A stretch of 64,000 nucleotides of DNA, from assembly GCA_903871935.1 (NCBI GenBank), contig CAIQIQ010000019.1, positions 1-64,000 on the forward strand, given 5' to 3'. The DNA is from an uncultured Phycisphaerales bacterium (GTDB taxonomy: Bacteria; Planctomycetota; Phycisphaerae; Tepidisphaerales; Tepidisphaeraceae). Within the stretch, counting starts at the first letter, position 1. Every line of letters begins with the position of its first letter. The notes under the pieces were generated by a model, which ran no database searches, was not told the DNA's origin, and saw only the letters and a program-made list of their open reading frames with translations. The position numbers and the translations under genes were made by a program. This document shows positions 1-7,373 of this stretch, piece after piece.

Positions 1-1
1 G

Positions 2-79
2 GAAGAGATCCGGAAGTACATCCGCGAGCAGGAGAAACTGGACCAAGACTTGGATCAAGGCAACCAGTTGTTCAAGTAG
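2..79 (+). CDS. C-terminal end of a Y1 (IS200/RAYT-like) transposase, partial
   Basis: Twenty-five codons of an open frame run in from the left edge and stop with TAG at 77-79. The peptide contains K-Y-I-R-E-Q, matching the Y-x3-Q spacing of the catalytic tyrosine helix of Y1 HUH transposases, followed by a short charged tail ending LFK. In this family the tyrosine attacks single-stranded DNA at palindromic ends. Two palindromes follow the stop within 55 bp, as expected for a REP-associated transposase. Most of the protein lies outside the window, so family assignment rests on this motif and context. Confidence 0.5.
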   Translation, partial: EEIRKYIREQEKLDQDLDQGNQLFK

Positions 80-87
80 TTGTCATC

Positions 88-133
88 GGCCCCTTTTAGG
101 GGCCTTCCTCATACCACCGGCTCTGCCGGTGGT
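88..133. repeat. Pair of adjacent palindromes after the transposase stop
   Basis: GGCCCCT-TTT-AGGGGCC (88-104, 7-bp stem) is followed by ACCACCGGC-TCT-GCCGGTGGT (113-133, 9-bp stem). The first could act as a terminator, although no long T-run follows it. Together they resemble REP/BIME hairpins next to a Y1 transposase. Confidence 0.6.
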
Positions 134-150
134 CGTGATTGCACCGCTAT

Positions 151-242
151 AGCGTCAGCAAGGCGAAGGCGTATTCGCCGGGAGCCGAGGGCGTCCAACA
201 CAGGACGCCATAGCCGGTGGAGCGAAGCGGAACAGCAGGCGC
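151..242 (+). repeat. 92-bp intergenic repeat, copy 1
   Basis: The block from AGCGTCAGCAAGG to AACAGCAGGCGC recurs at 626-717 with only a few mismatches and identical length. Both copies have a palindrome just upstream and are followed by a related run of CGCAAAGACCGCAAAGAG-type sequence, so the repeated unit may extend beyond 92 bp. No credible protein is encoded. Confidence 0.8.
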
Positions 243-527
243 GACCCAACCTTCTCCTCACGCGAAGACACGAAGGGGTTTAGCCGCAAAGAGCACAAAG
301 ACCGCAAAGAGAGTGCGCCTTTTTCACTCCGGATAACAGGCGGTGAAAACAGCCGCGACAGCGTCAGGATCGTGATGGCGAACAGTAGACGCAATCCTTT
401 CTGTCCACAGATTTGCACCGATTCACACAGATTGAAAATATCGCCTCGCGCGGAGAGCGCGGAGCTCGCAGAGGATACAGGAGCAGCCGGGGCGCCAGGG
501 AGTCCATGACAGAGTGGGCTTGCGATA

Positions 528-572
528 ATATGCTTTGACCCCTTATCCGGATATGCTTTGACCCTTATCCGG
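528..572 (+). repeat. Tandem duplication of a 22/23-bp unit
   Basis: ATATGCTTTGACC(C)CTTATCCGG occurs twice head to tail at 528-550 and 551-572; the first copy has one extra C. Confidence 0.85.
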
Positions 573-600
573 ATGAAGATAGACGGCGGCCGTGCCGACG

Positions 601-717
601 GCATCCCGAAGCATCGGGATGCGACAGCGTCAGCAAGGCGAAGGGGTACTCACCGGGAGCCGAGGGCGTCCAGCACAGGACGCCATAGCCGGTGGAGCGG
701 AGCGGAACAGCAGGCGC
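601..717 (+). repeat. Palindrome plus 92-bp intergenic repeat, copy 2
   Basis: A perfect 9-bp-stem hairpin, GCATCCCGA-AGCA-TCGGGATGC (601-622), is followed four bases later by the second copy of the 92-bp repeat (626-717). The hairpin sequence differs from the one preceding copy 1, but the arrangement of palindrome then repeat is the same. Confidence 0.8.
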
Positions 718-1107
718 AGAACAGACTTCTTCTCACGCAAAGCCGCGAAGGCGCAAAGGGGATCTAACCGCAGAGATCGCAAAGACCGCAGAGAATGCGT
801 CTATTTGCCAAGGGTTTGCCGATGTCGGTATGTTGCCACGACCAAAGACACTAGTTACGTCCCCGTTCCACTCTTGTTCAACTACTTCGATGCGTTTGGG
901 CGTTACCCGTCGAATGCACGATTGCGGGAGTGGTTCGAGGACATGACGCTGTGATTGCCTGGTTGTTCTGCAGGATCGAGACCGAGGGCGTCGTCGTGAG
1001 CAGATCAGCACCGTGGTGGCGCAGATTCCTCGACGTGAGCCAGCGGAGGAAGGAGTCCAGACAATCAGTTCCCGATGCCTGTTGCGTTCACGTCTCGAGC
1101 GGCGTCT

Positions 1108-2067
1108 CTAGGTACCAGCGTACAACCTCCCGCCGTAGGCCCGTTCGATCGCAATCTCCAGGACATAGGTGGCGCATGCTTGGAACTCGACCATTTGGTG
1201 AAGCTTGATGCCGCGCAGAGTCGATCCGTGCGCCACCCGCGTATCCCGAAGTCGGTTCATCTCGCGAATCACGTCCGCGACCTTTGCCTTTGTTTGGTAG
1301 CCGACCTCCTCTTCTGGATCGAGGCCGGCAGCTAGGAGTTTCGCACGGTAGCGTGATTCGTCGCGTGGCGGATCACCGATGACGGCCTCGATGCATTTGT
1401 ACGAGTTTTGATACGACGCCTCCCAACTAGCCAGTTCAGCGGCGCGCGTGGGGATTCGGTCACCATCGTCCAATGCATCGCGAAGCCCGCCCGGCGACAC
1501 GTAAAAGTCGTGCATAGACACGCAGAGGAATGCGGCGGCAAAGCGCAACTTCTCGTTGCGCAGCAATACAGGGCACGCGCGGATAGCCAATGCAACCATA
1601 TGGGTGGAGAGACCGTAGCTTCCCGCGATCAGTGCGCTACTGAAGATTGCGCGTGCATCGGCAGTTGACTCGACCTCGCTCACTATCGCTTCCAGTGAGA
1701 TAGAGCGCGAGCGTCGGAGTTTTGACGACCGTAGCGGGAACGATAGGTGGCTGGCGTCCAGCTCCAATCCCGTCCCGTTGAACACCTGACCAAGCATTAG
1801 CACGGCTTCCGCGATCCGTTCCGCTTCCGTATCGTCTCGTCGCCCTCGCTCAAGTGAGAAGAAGATGCGAGGCTCCGCGTGGCCGGATTTGCAGTGGAGC
1901 CGAACCGGTTGAACCCAGAAGTCCACCCCGAGCGTCTCTGCCGCCTCGTTCATTGCGTCATCAAGGACGTGACGAGGTTCCCCATCGTTTATCCCGCCGG
2001 AAAGATGTAGCAGGATATAACTATATCGGGGAGACCGTCTTCGCGCGTGGCCGCTCATCGTGCGCAC
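1108..2067 (-). CDS. Hypothetical protein with a C-terminal HEPN-like domain
   Basis: A 319-residue protein without signal peptide or membrane segments. The last ~50 residues contain R-D-T-R-V-A-H-G (R274 to H280), an R-x5-H arrangement compatible with the Rx4-6H motif of HEPN ribonucleases, placed after a helix ending MNRLRDTR, as in Apea-type HEPN proteins. The middle region is mostly helical; the N-terminal third is unrecognised. It is the third of three minus-strand genes, after a GIY-YIG nuclease and a UDG-like protein. Several in-frame starts exist (2067, 2058), so the N-terminus is uncertain. The HEPN call is inferred from the motif only; an unrelated hypothetical is possible. Confidence 0.55.
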   Translation of the reverse strand: MRTMSGHARRRSPRYSYILLHLSGGINDGEPRHVLDDAMNEAAETLGVDFWVQPVRLHCKSGHAEPRIFFSLERGRRDDTEAERIAEAVLMLGQVFNGTGLELDASHLSFPLRSSKLRRSRSISLEAIVSEVESTADARAIFSSALIAGSYGLSTHMVALAIRACPVLLRNEKLRFAAAFLCVSMHDFYVSPGGLRDALDDGDRIPTRAAELASWEASYQNSYKCIEAVIGDPPRDESRYRAKLLAAGLDPEEEVGYQTKAKVADVIREMNRLRDTRVAHGSTLRGIKLHQMVEFQACATYVLEIAIERAYGGRLYAGT

Positions 2068-2440
2068 ATATTACCTGCGGAACGTGGTTTAGCCGAGTGC
2101 GGCAAGGCTATTGCTGAAAGGCGGTCCGATGTTCGATGTGCTTGGTTGAACCTTATCACTAGCATTGTAGCAGGCCGTGCCATTGCTCACATGGTTTGTG
2201 TTGATTCGCCATGAGCCGATAGGCGCAGGCTATGATCTCGCGAAATGCCACGGTGTTCAGGTGCGATGAGTACAGCGTCACTTGGCCGGGGAACCACACG
2301 CCCGAGCCTCATTCCACACTACAACGGACCGTAGTCTGGCGATTGTGGGACACCGGCAAAGGAGCGTTGGCATCCATTGTTCACCAATATCGTATTTCCT
2401 TGGCATAGGGCCATGGCTCGCCACGCCGGGGGTGGTGCGA
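2068..2440. other. Spacer without a visible gene
   Basis: About 370 bp between the HEPN-like and UDG-like genes. I see no repeat, RNA gene or credible coding frame. It probably holds a promoter for the HEPN-like gene, but no clear -35/-10 pair stands out. Confidence 0.4.
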
Positions 2441-3007
2441 CTACCTATGGCTAATCGAGTAGCGGCTTAGAAGATCTCCCATCCTTCTTCTGAATTCAGC
2501 TTGCTGGCCCGACCCGGGGAAGTTGACCATCTCGGTGTTCTGGACGTTCAGTCCAGCGCGACGCAGGGGTTCGGCGCAAATCTCATAGACGAGGGCGCTG
2601 ATCAGCGCGACCGGAGTCGTGGTTCCACAGAACGAAAAGAGCCTACGCTGCAGGCCCGGCAGGTCCGCTGCCAACCGTCGTTTCTTGTATGAGGAGCCTG
2701 CCTCCAGCATTGGGTCTTCGCAGGCGTCAACGAGATAGAAACCGTCGTCGCGAAAGCGAGTGAGCAGTTCTGGTTTCCTCGGCCGGATCGCGGACGCGGT
2801 TACTACCGATCCAAGATAAAGGAGTTTCATCATCTCACAGAACAGGCTGTCTCCTTCCGGCACATCCTCCAGGTAGAAAAACCGGGGCTCTGCGTCTCGC
2901 GTCTCTGGGTCTGGTTGCGGCAGTCGGGGCGGGGCCTCCGCCACAAACACGAGGCAAAGCTGGCTCGGTAGATACTTCCTTCTCGCGTTCTCGAAAAGCT
3001 CGATCAT
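2441..3007 (-). CDS. Uracil-DNA-glycosylase-like hypothetical protein
   Basis: A 188-residue cytosolic protein. An N-terminal strand ending LVFVAEAPP resembles the substrate-pocket motif (GE-A/S-PP/PG) of the uracil-DNA glycosylase superfamily, followed by FFYLEDVPEGD and LFCEMM, and the C-terminal VNFPGSGQQAEFR resembles the conserved late motif of this group of small UDG-fold hypotheticals. If correct it would bind or process modified bases, but a catalytic Asp/Asn is not obvious. It lies 58 bp downstream of the GIY-YIG gene in the same direction. No strong ribosome-binding site precedes the ATG. The fold assignment is tentative. Confidence 0.5.
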   Translation of the reverse strand: MIELFENARRKYLPSQLCLVFVAEAPPRLPQPDPETRDAEPRFFYLEDVPEGDSLFCEMMKLLYLGSVVTASAIRPRKPELLTRFRDDGFYLVDACEDPMLEAGSSYKKRRLAADLPGLQRRLFSFCGTTTPVALISALVYEICAEPLRRAGLNVQNTEMVNFPGSGQQAEFRRRMGDLLSRYSISHR

Positions 3008-3065
3008 TGCGCCGCCAAACCGGGTCTACGCCTGGGCGGATTCCGCGCGGTGCTCTGGTCAGGGC

Positions 3066-3809
3066 TCACCACGTGTACCGGATCGGATTAGCTGCTCCGC
3101 GTTTGCGGTACTTATCCGGCACGCGTTTTCCGACGTAGAGATTCGCTATTTCAGGCGAGGCCTGTTTTCCTTCAAAACCGATTCGGCCGGGCTCGCCTTC
3201 ACCATCGGCGCGGTCGGGGAAATTCTCGAGTGTGGCGTCGAGCCATTCATCGGCGATGAAAGCGCCGCGGATGATGCCTTGTACGGTCGCAAGCACGACG
3301 TCGGCTTGCTGGGCCTTGGACTTGCTCATTTTCCATGCGTACCGGGTGGCATCGTATAACGAACGCTCCGCCGAACTCCGGTTCACGCTGATGAGAACTG
3401 CTTTGTGGGCAAAGACGGCCGGCTGGGCTTCGTAGCGACAGATGATCTCGCGGGCGTGCGCTATACCATAGTCTGTGCTGCCCGTGCCGCCGGATACGTT
3501 CGTCAGGCCTGGATACGCATCGATCAGGGCGGCTTCCACCTCGCACGCGGTCTGCTCGTTCATGCCGTGCCGGTGAATGACGTGGGCGACTTCGAACCCC
3601 GCCAACCGGATGTCTCGAATCCGCTTGAGTTTGTTGCCCAAGAGGCCGTCATCGGCTTGCAGTTCCGCGCGTGCGTGGGCGAAGACACGGTTGCCCTTGC
3701 CCTTCCCAACGTAGAACGTCTCGCCGTTTCGAGGGTCGATTAGCCTGTAGACATAGAAGTTGAGTTTTTCGATCACTTCTGGCGGAAAAGATGTAGGGTC
3801 TTTTGGCAT
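3066..3809 (-). CDS. GIY-YIG (LEM-3-like) nuclease domain protein
   Basis: A 247-residue protein. The N-terminal domain starts FYVYRLIDP (Y19-V-Y21) and continues [11 protein letters not shown] (Y33-V-G35), the two-part GIY-YIG signature in the form found in LEM-3-like nucleases, with a conserved helix bearing E in [13 protein letters not shown] as candidate metal ligand. The C-terminal half, with [10 protein letters not shown] and [12 protein letters not shown], is shared by bacterial members of unknown role. The start is fixed by TAAGGAGGACGAC just before ATG. The gene follows the HEAT-repeat gene by 30 bp and precedes the UDG-like gene, so the three may be one transcript. Predicted DNA endonuclease; target unknown. 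Confidence 0.85.
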   Translation of the reverse strand: MPKDPTSFPPEVIEKLNFYVYRLIDPRNGETFYVGKGKGNRVFAHARAELQADDGLLGNKLKRIRDIRLAGFEVAHVIHRHGMNEQTACEVEAALIDAYPGLTNVSGGTGSTDYGIAHAREIICRYEAQPAVFAHKAVLISVNRSSAERSLYDATRYAWKMSKSKAQQADVVLATVQGIIRGAFIADEWLDATLENFPDRADGEGEPGRIGFEGKQASPEIANLYVGKRVPDKYRKRGAANPIRYTW

Positions 3810-3839
3810 GTCGTCCTCCTAAGGTGGCCTCGCCCGGTG

Positions 3840-5561
3840 TCAGTCGCTGGGCGTTGCCTGCTGGGCCATCGCCTTGCAGCCTTTGGGACAGGCGGGCCTG
3901 AAGAGTTGCTCCGGGCCCTGACCGGGTGCCGGCCGGATCCATTGGTTCGACCCTGGCGCGGCATATTCGGCTGCCCGTATCCGCCGTTCCCTCGCTTCGG
4001 ACGTCTGGAGCGACGCTTCTGCCTCAACGGCCGTCGCCTGATCGTCGGCGATGCGCATTAGATACGCCGGAAAGCTCGTTTTGCATTTGGTGCAGGCAAA
4101 GATCACCACCTCGTATGCGGGCCGGCCATCCTTTTTCATCCGGGAAGTCGGCACCTTCGGTGCAGCGAACCACGTCCTGCCCAGATCGATTGTGTAGAAC
4201 GCCTTGGGCGTTGAGGGCGCCACGGGGGCATCAAGCCGCTGAGCCGCCTCGCGCACGATCTCAGGTAACGCCGCTCGTGCCATGGCAAATCCGGCCGCGC
4301 GTACTTCCGCGTCGTCCACGCGCAACACCCAACTGACTTCGCGCCATAGTCGGGCCACACTCTGGTATCCGAGTGCAGAGAGATCCCCGATGGCTTTCAC
4401 CCGGCCGGCCGAAGTTCTGTCGCCATAGAGTCGTTTGAGGATGCCGTAAAGCTGCGGGTCTCTCGGCCACTCGCGCGACACCTCGTATTTGTTCCAGAGC
4501 GCCAGGTAGTGTTCCATCCCGCCGCCGCAATAGGCGTAGAGCATCGTCAGAGCATCCGCGGCTAGGTCCTGGTCCTGTCCTTGGGCGATCAGGATCAATG
4601 CATTGACTCCCCGACGTACACGCGTGGGGTCGGCCTGGGAAGGGGTAAGCAGGCTATAGGCCGCCATTCGCCTTACGCGCGATGAGGAACTGCTCAACAG
4701 GTGCTCCGCCACCTCTGCTTGCACCAACTTGGCGGGGTCCAGCCTGTCACCGACCAGTTGTTCGCAGCCGAGCGCCACGGCCCCGGCAAACTCGGCATCG
4801 GAGTGCTCCCGCAGGGCCTTGAGGTACTCGGGTTTGGCCCAAGTGTCTCTGCCTAGGAAGCATGCGGTATCGAGCATGGCGGCCCGCGCCGGGGGCTGGA
4901 GGCACCGGGGGTGCGGCAGGCTCTCCATGATCAGGGGCACAGCGAACTCCTGTGGGTGGTACCAGTAGAAGAAGCGGGTCGTGGCAATCAGCGCCTGCTG
5001 GGCAATCTTCTGGTCGGGATCCGCGGCCAGTTCGCGCAGGATCCGGCCGGTGCCCTCGACATCATCATTCGGGTGCAGATTCGGCGCGATAATGGCAATC
5101 ACCTGCGCGATCTTCGTCTTCTCGGCGACATCCCCGGCCTTGATTGTTTCCTGGAAGGAGCGGTTAGCCAGGCGCACGGGTAAGGGGTGGATAAGGGCCA
5201 TCCCTGCTACGCCGCGGACGGAGACGTCCGGGTCATTGTGCGCCAGATCATCGAGCTTGATGATCGCATCCTTGAAATGAGGATAGGACGACTGCGTAAT
5301 TCGCTCTGGCAGAGACGCGGCTGCTGCGCGGACTTTCGGATCGGAGTCGCTCAGCGCAGCAAAGAGCGTGTCGTTCATGCCGCCCCAGGGATTCATGTTG
5401 ATCTTTTGGATGGCGGCGAGCCGGTCGGCCGGGTTGGTGGCGTGCAGAGCATCCTGACGAACCTTCTGCAATATCGGATCGTCGGCCGGTTGGGCGATCA
5501 GGAATGGCACAAAGGTGAGGGCAAGACCTGTGAGGATAATCCAATGGCTGTATCGCGGCAT
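3840..5561 (-). CDS. Exported HEAT-repeat-like protein
   Basis: A 573-residue protein. I use the ATG at 5561 because AAAGGAGGCGCC lies directly upstream; a longer in-frame start exists at 5591. Residues 1-25 form a signal peptide (ILTGLALTFVPFLIAQP). The body consists of helical pairs with recurring motifs such as LSDSDPKVRAAAAS, DPDVSVRGVAGMALIHP and DDAEVRAAGFAMA, typical of HEAT/PBS-lyase-type repeats used as protein-binding scaffolds. The C-terminal ~100 residues, with CTKCKTSFP and a late CPKGC, have paired cysteines that could bind a metal. No enzymatic function can be assigned. It is the first gene of a possible minus-strand operon leading into the GIY-YIG gene. Confidence 0.8.
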   Translation of the reverse strand: MPRYSHWIILTGLALTFVPFLIAQPADDPILQKVRQDALHATNPADRLAAIQKINMNPWGGMNDTLFAALSDSDPKVRAAAASLPERITQSSYPHFKDAIIKLDDLAHNDPDVSVRGVAGMALIHPLPVRLANRSFQETIKAGDVAEKTKIAQVIAIIAPNLHPNDDVEGTGRILRELAADPDQKIAQQALIATTRFFYWYHPQEFAVPLIMESLPHPRCLQPPARAAMLDTACFLGRDTWAKPEYLKALREHSDAEFAGAVALGCEQLVGDRLDPAKLVQAEVAEHLLSSSSSRVRRMAAYSLLTPSQADPTRVRRGVNALILIAQGQDQDLAADALTMLYAYCGGGMEHYLALWNKYEVSREWPRDPQLYGILKRLYGDRTSAGRVKAIGDLSALGYQSVARLWREVSWVLRVDDAEVRAAGFAMARAALPEIVREAAQRLDAPVAPSTPKAFYTIDLGRTWFAAPKVPTSRMKKDGRPAYEVVIFACTKCKTSFPAYLMRIADDQATAVEAEASLQTSEARERRIRAAEYAAPGSNQWIRPAPGQGPEQLFRPACPKGCKAMAQQATPSD

Positions 5562-5793
5562 GGCGCCTCCTTTGGCAAGACAGCATACCACAATGGCGGC
5601 TGCACTATTAGGGGAAAAGAGGCAACATGGGATCAGGGGATCTGAGATTTCAGATATCGGGATTTGAGACTGAAGAGCGGCAAGGGGGGTCGGTGGGCGA
5701 GGTGGTGAATGTGGAAGGGTGGGCGTCGCTCAGGCGGCGAGGGTGGGGCACTGTGCCGTTGGCATTCATTGTACCAGGTGCGGATGTGATCGA

Positions 5794-5875
5794 GCCGGCG
5801 CTCACGCTTTGGGGTCGCGTGCCGGCGGTGACGCTCATAAACAGTATGCGCCGGCGCTTACGCTTTCGGCTCGTA
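5794..5875. repeat. REP-like palindromic repeats, outer cluster
   Basis: Three copies of the element GCCGGCGCTWACGC-TTT-CGGCTCGT: a degenerate one at 5794-5817, a truncated one at 5821-5835 and a near-consensus one at 5850-5875. The consensus folds as an imperfect hairpin with GCG/CGC and CCG/CGG arms, a CTAA or CTTA loop and a TTT bulge. The region 5562-5892 otherwise contains no gene. Confidence 0.8.
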
Positions 5876-5892
5876 TGGTTCGCCCCATGCCC

Positions 5893-6159
5893 CTATACCA
5901 GCCCAATCAGCGCGCCGACAACGGCGATCACCCAGAACAGCGCAGACTCCTGTGTGCGCGTCAGTAACCAGAAGTAGAGCAGGGCCAGCAGGTACCCGAT
6001 CAAGCCTGCGACCAGCACGAAGAGGATACCTTTGCCCAGCGCCAAACCGAATATCATCCCTATCGCGGTGTATATCCCAGCGCACATTGCCGGCCGATCC
6101 GTGTTCAGCACGATCTTGATCATCGACACCAGGATGAGCACTTTGACAATGAATAGCAT
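5893..6159 (-). CDS. Small membrane protein
   Basis: An 88-residue protein starting MLFIVKVLILVSMIK. Three hydrophobic segments (about residues 1-18, 26-62 as a hairpin-like stretch, and 70-88) suggest an inner-membrane protein with three or four helices. A longer in-frame start exists at 6264, but the added residues are basic and low-complexity. The closest upstream bases (GGAACAGGTGCGTGGG) give only a modest ribosome-binding site. No family recognised. It sits between REP-like repeat clusters. Confidence 0.55.
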   Translation of the reverse strand: MLFIVKVLILVSMIKIVLNTDRPAMCAGIYTAIGMIFGLALGKGILFVLVAGLIGYLLALLYFWLLTRTQESALFWVIAVVGALIGLV

Positions 6160-6212
6160 CCCACGCACCTGTTCCTTCCCGCCGCCGTCCGGTAACGCCC
6201 AGTCCCGGCGGC

Positions 6213-6464
6213 ATGGCCGCAGGTTACCATGTCTTGCGACGCGAGTACATTGCGTACGTACCACGGCTCGTGACGGTGGTTGTCAGGAAGGAGCAGGACC
6301 TAGCCGTGCTGAAAGATACCAGAGACTTTGCTTATTTCATTGTGGGAGCGGGGGAGTCGTTTGGACATGAGACGCAGTCGCGCCGTCGGACGGTTTACGA
6401 ATTCACCGTTGAGCGGGCTGATGCCGGAAAACAGGAAGCCACTGTGCTTGTTCGGGGGAATTAG
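6213..6464 (+). CDS. Possible small hypothetical protein
   Basis: An 83-residue open frame divergent from the membrane-protein gene. The C-terminal half (YEFTVERADAGKQEATV) looks protein-like, alternating hydrophobic and charged residues. There is no recognisable domain and no clear ribosome-binding site. It may be a real small gene or a decayed fragment. Confidence 0.25.
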   Translation: MAAGYHVLRREYIAYVPRLVTVVVRKEQDLAVLKDTRDFAYFIVGAGESFGHETQSRRRTVYEFTVERADAGKQEATVLVRGN

Positions 6465-6500
6465 GACAGCGCGCCAGCGATTACGGCTCTGGACGTGAAT

Positions 6501-6559
6501 GCCGGCGCTGACGGTTTGGGTTTGCGAAGAAGAGCCGGCGCTTACGCTTTCGGCTCGTA
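6501..6559. repeat. REP-like repeats 3' of the RAYT pseudogene
   Basis: A degenerate copy at 6501-6524 and a full copy at 6534-6559. The full copy, with flanking GA, gives matching outer arms GAGCCG/CGGCTC enclosing GCG-CTTA-CGC and a TTT bulge. Confidence 0.8.
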
Positions 6560-6589
6560 TGTTTCGGGTCGTTGGGTTCGAGGTGCGGG

Positions 6590-7286
6590 TTAGGGGTTGG
6601 GGGTGTGGGTACGGCCGTCAAAACAGGCCATGGGCTCGCCCTGCTCGTTGAGGACGTAGTGGATGGCTTCGTCCAAAGAGTCCTGCGTGTTCAGCCAGCG
6701 CGTGCTCCCGTGGCGCGTCCAGTGCTCCCTGTCCGGTGGCTCGGTAAGGGCTTCGTGCAGCTTTCGGCTGGCCCAAGCTTTGAAATCGTTCATGACCGTT
6801 TCTGGCTTTGGTGCTTTGGGGTGATTGATACCGGCGCTAACGCTTTCGGCTCGTTTACCGGCGCTAACGCTTTCGGCTCGTTTGTCGGCGCTAACGCTTT
6901 CGGCTCGTACGCTTTCTTTCGGTTCGTACGGTGTTTGGGCGTTTGGTTTTGGGTGGTGCGGTGACGACGATATGAACGTGGTTGGTTCGCACGTGAACTG
7001 CCCAGAGTCTCCATCCCCGATGGGTTGATACTTCCTGGATTGTGTGCAGGACGATTCGTCGGCGTGCTTCGTCCAGGAAGTAGGGATCCTCACGCAACGA
7101 TTGCCGGCGCCATTCCTCGAGGTCGGGGTTGGCCGGCAGAAAAGGAGTGCCAGGGATGTTGTGGTCGCGATCGACTGAGGCGGGATCGCGACCGTGCAGC
7201 CAGGTGCCGTAGGTGGTGAAGGTGATGAAGTACGCCAATGGGACGGACATGGTGAGGAGGATATGAGGTTTGGGTTGGGTGCTCAA
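6590..7286 (-). pseudogene. REP-associated tyrosine transposase (RAYT), split by repeats
   Basis: The 5' half (from 7286 or the Met at 7250) reads FITFTTYGTWLHGRD, a typical RAYT start, and ends with the HUH motif N-H-V-H-I-V-V. In that frame it stops at 6891 inside repeat sequence. The 3' half continues in another frame down to 6590, with VMNDFKAWASRKLHEA, WTRHGSTRWLN and AIHYVLNEQGE, which carries the candidate catalytic tyrosine. Between the halves lie three tandem REP-like units (6830-6909) plus a partial one. The units are 27 bp and frame-neutral, so the frame change comes from the junction. These enzymes mobilise REP palindromes; this copy should not give a normal protein without frameshifting. 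Confidence 0.8.
6830..6928. repeat. Tandem array of three REP-like units inside the transposase gene
   Basis: Two identical 27-bp units at 6830-6856 and 6857-6883 (ACCGGCGCTAACGC...TCGTTT), a third at 6884-6909 with one early difference, and a partial unit to 6928. Read on the minus strand they encode the peptide repeat ESVSAGKRA. Confidence 0.9.
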
Positions 7287-7306
7287 TGGGTTGGTGGCGA
7301 AGAAGA

Positions 7307-7373
7307 GCCGGCGCTAACGCTTTCGGCTCGTTGTCCGTCGCTAACGCTTTCGGCTCGTACGTTTCGGCTCGTT
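7307..7373. repeat. REP-like repeats 5' of the RAYT pseudogene
   Basis: Full copy at 7307-7332, second copy at 7333-7359 and a partial copy at 7360-7373 ending at the stop codon of the neighbouring 401-residue gene. The transposase is therefore bracketed by the same element on both sides. Confidence 0.85.

Larger units (their letters stand above)
80..1107. other. Gene-free repeat-rich spacer
   Basis: Apart from the listed palindromes, the two 92-bp copies and the 22-bp tandem repeat, I see no convincing gene. The short open frames are repeat-derived and low-complexity, rich in Arg, Ser and Ala. The 740-1107 part is non-repetitive sequence with no recognisable product. Confidence 0.6.

Noticed and set aside
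6830-6909. Tandem 27-bp units as a possible CRISPR array
   Set aside because: Units are contiguous without unique spacers and no cas gene is present; they match dispersed REP-like elements.
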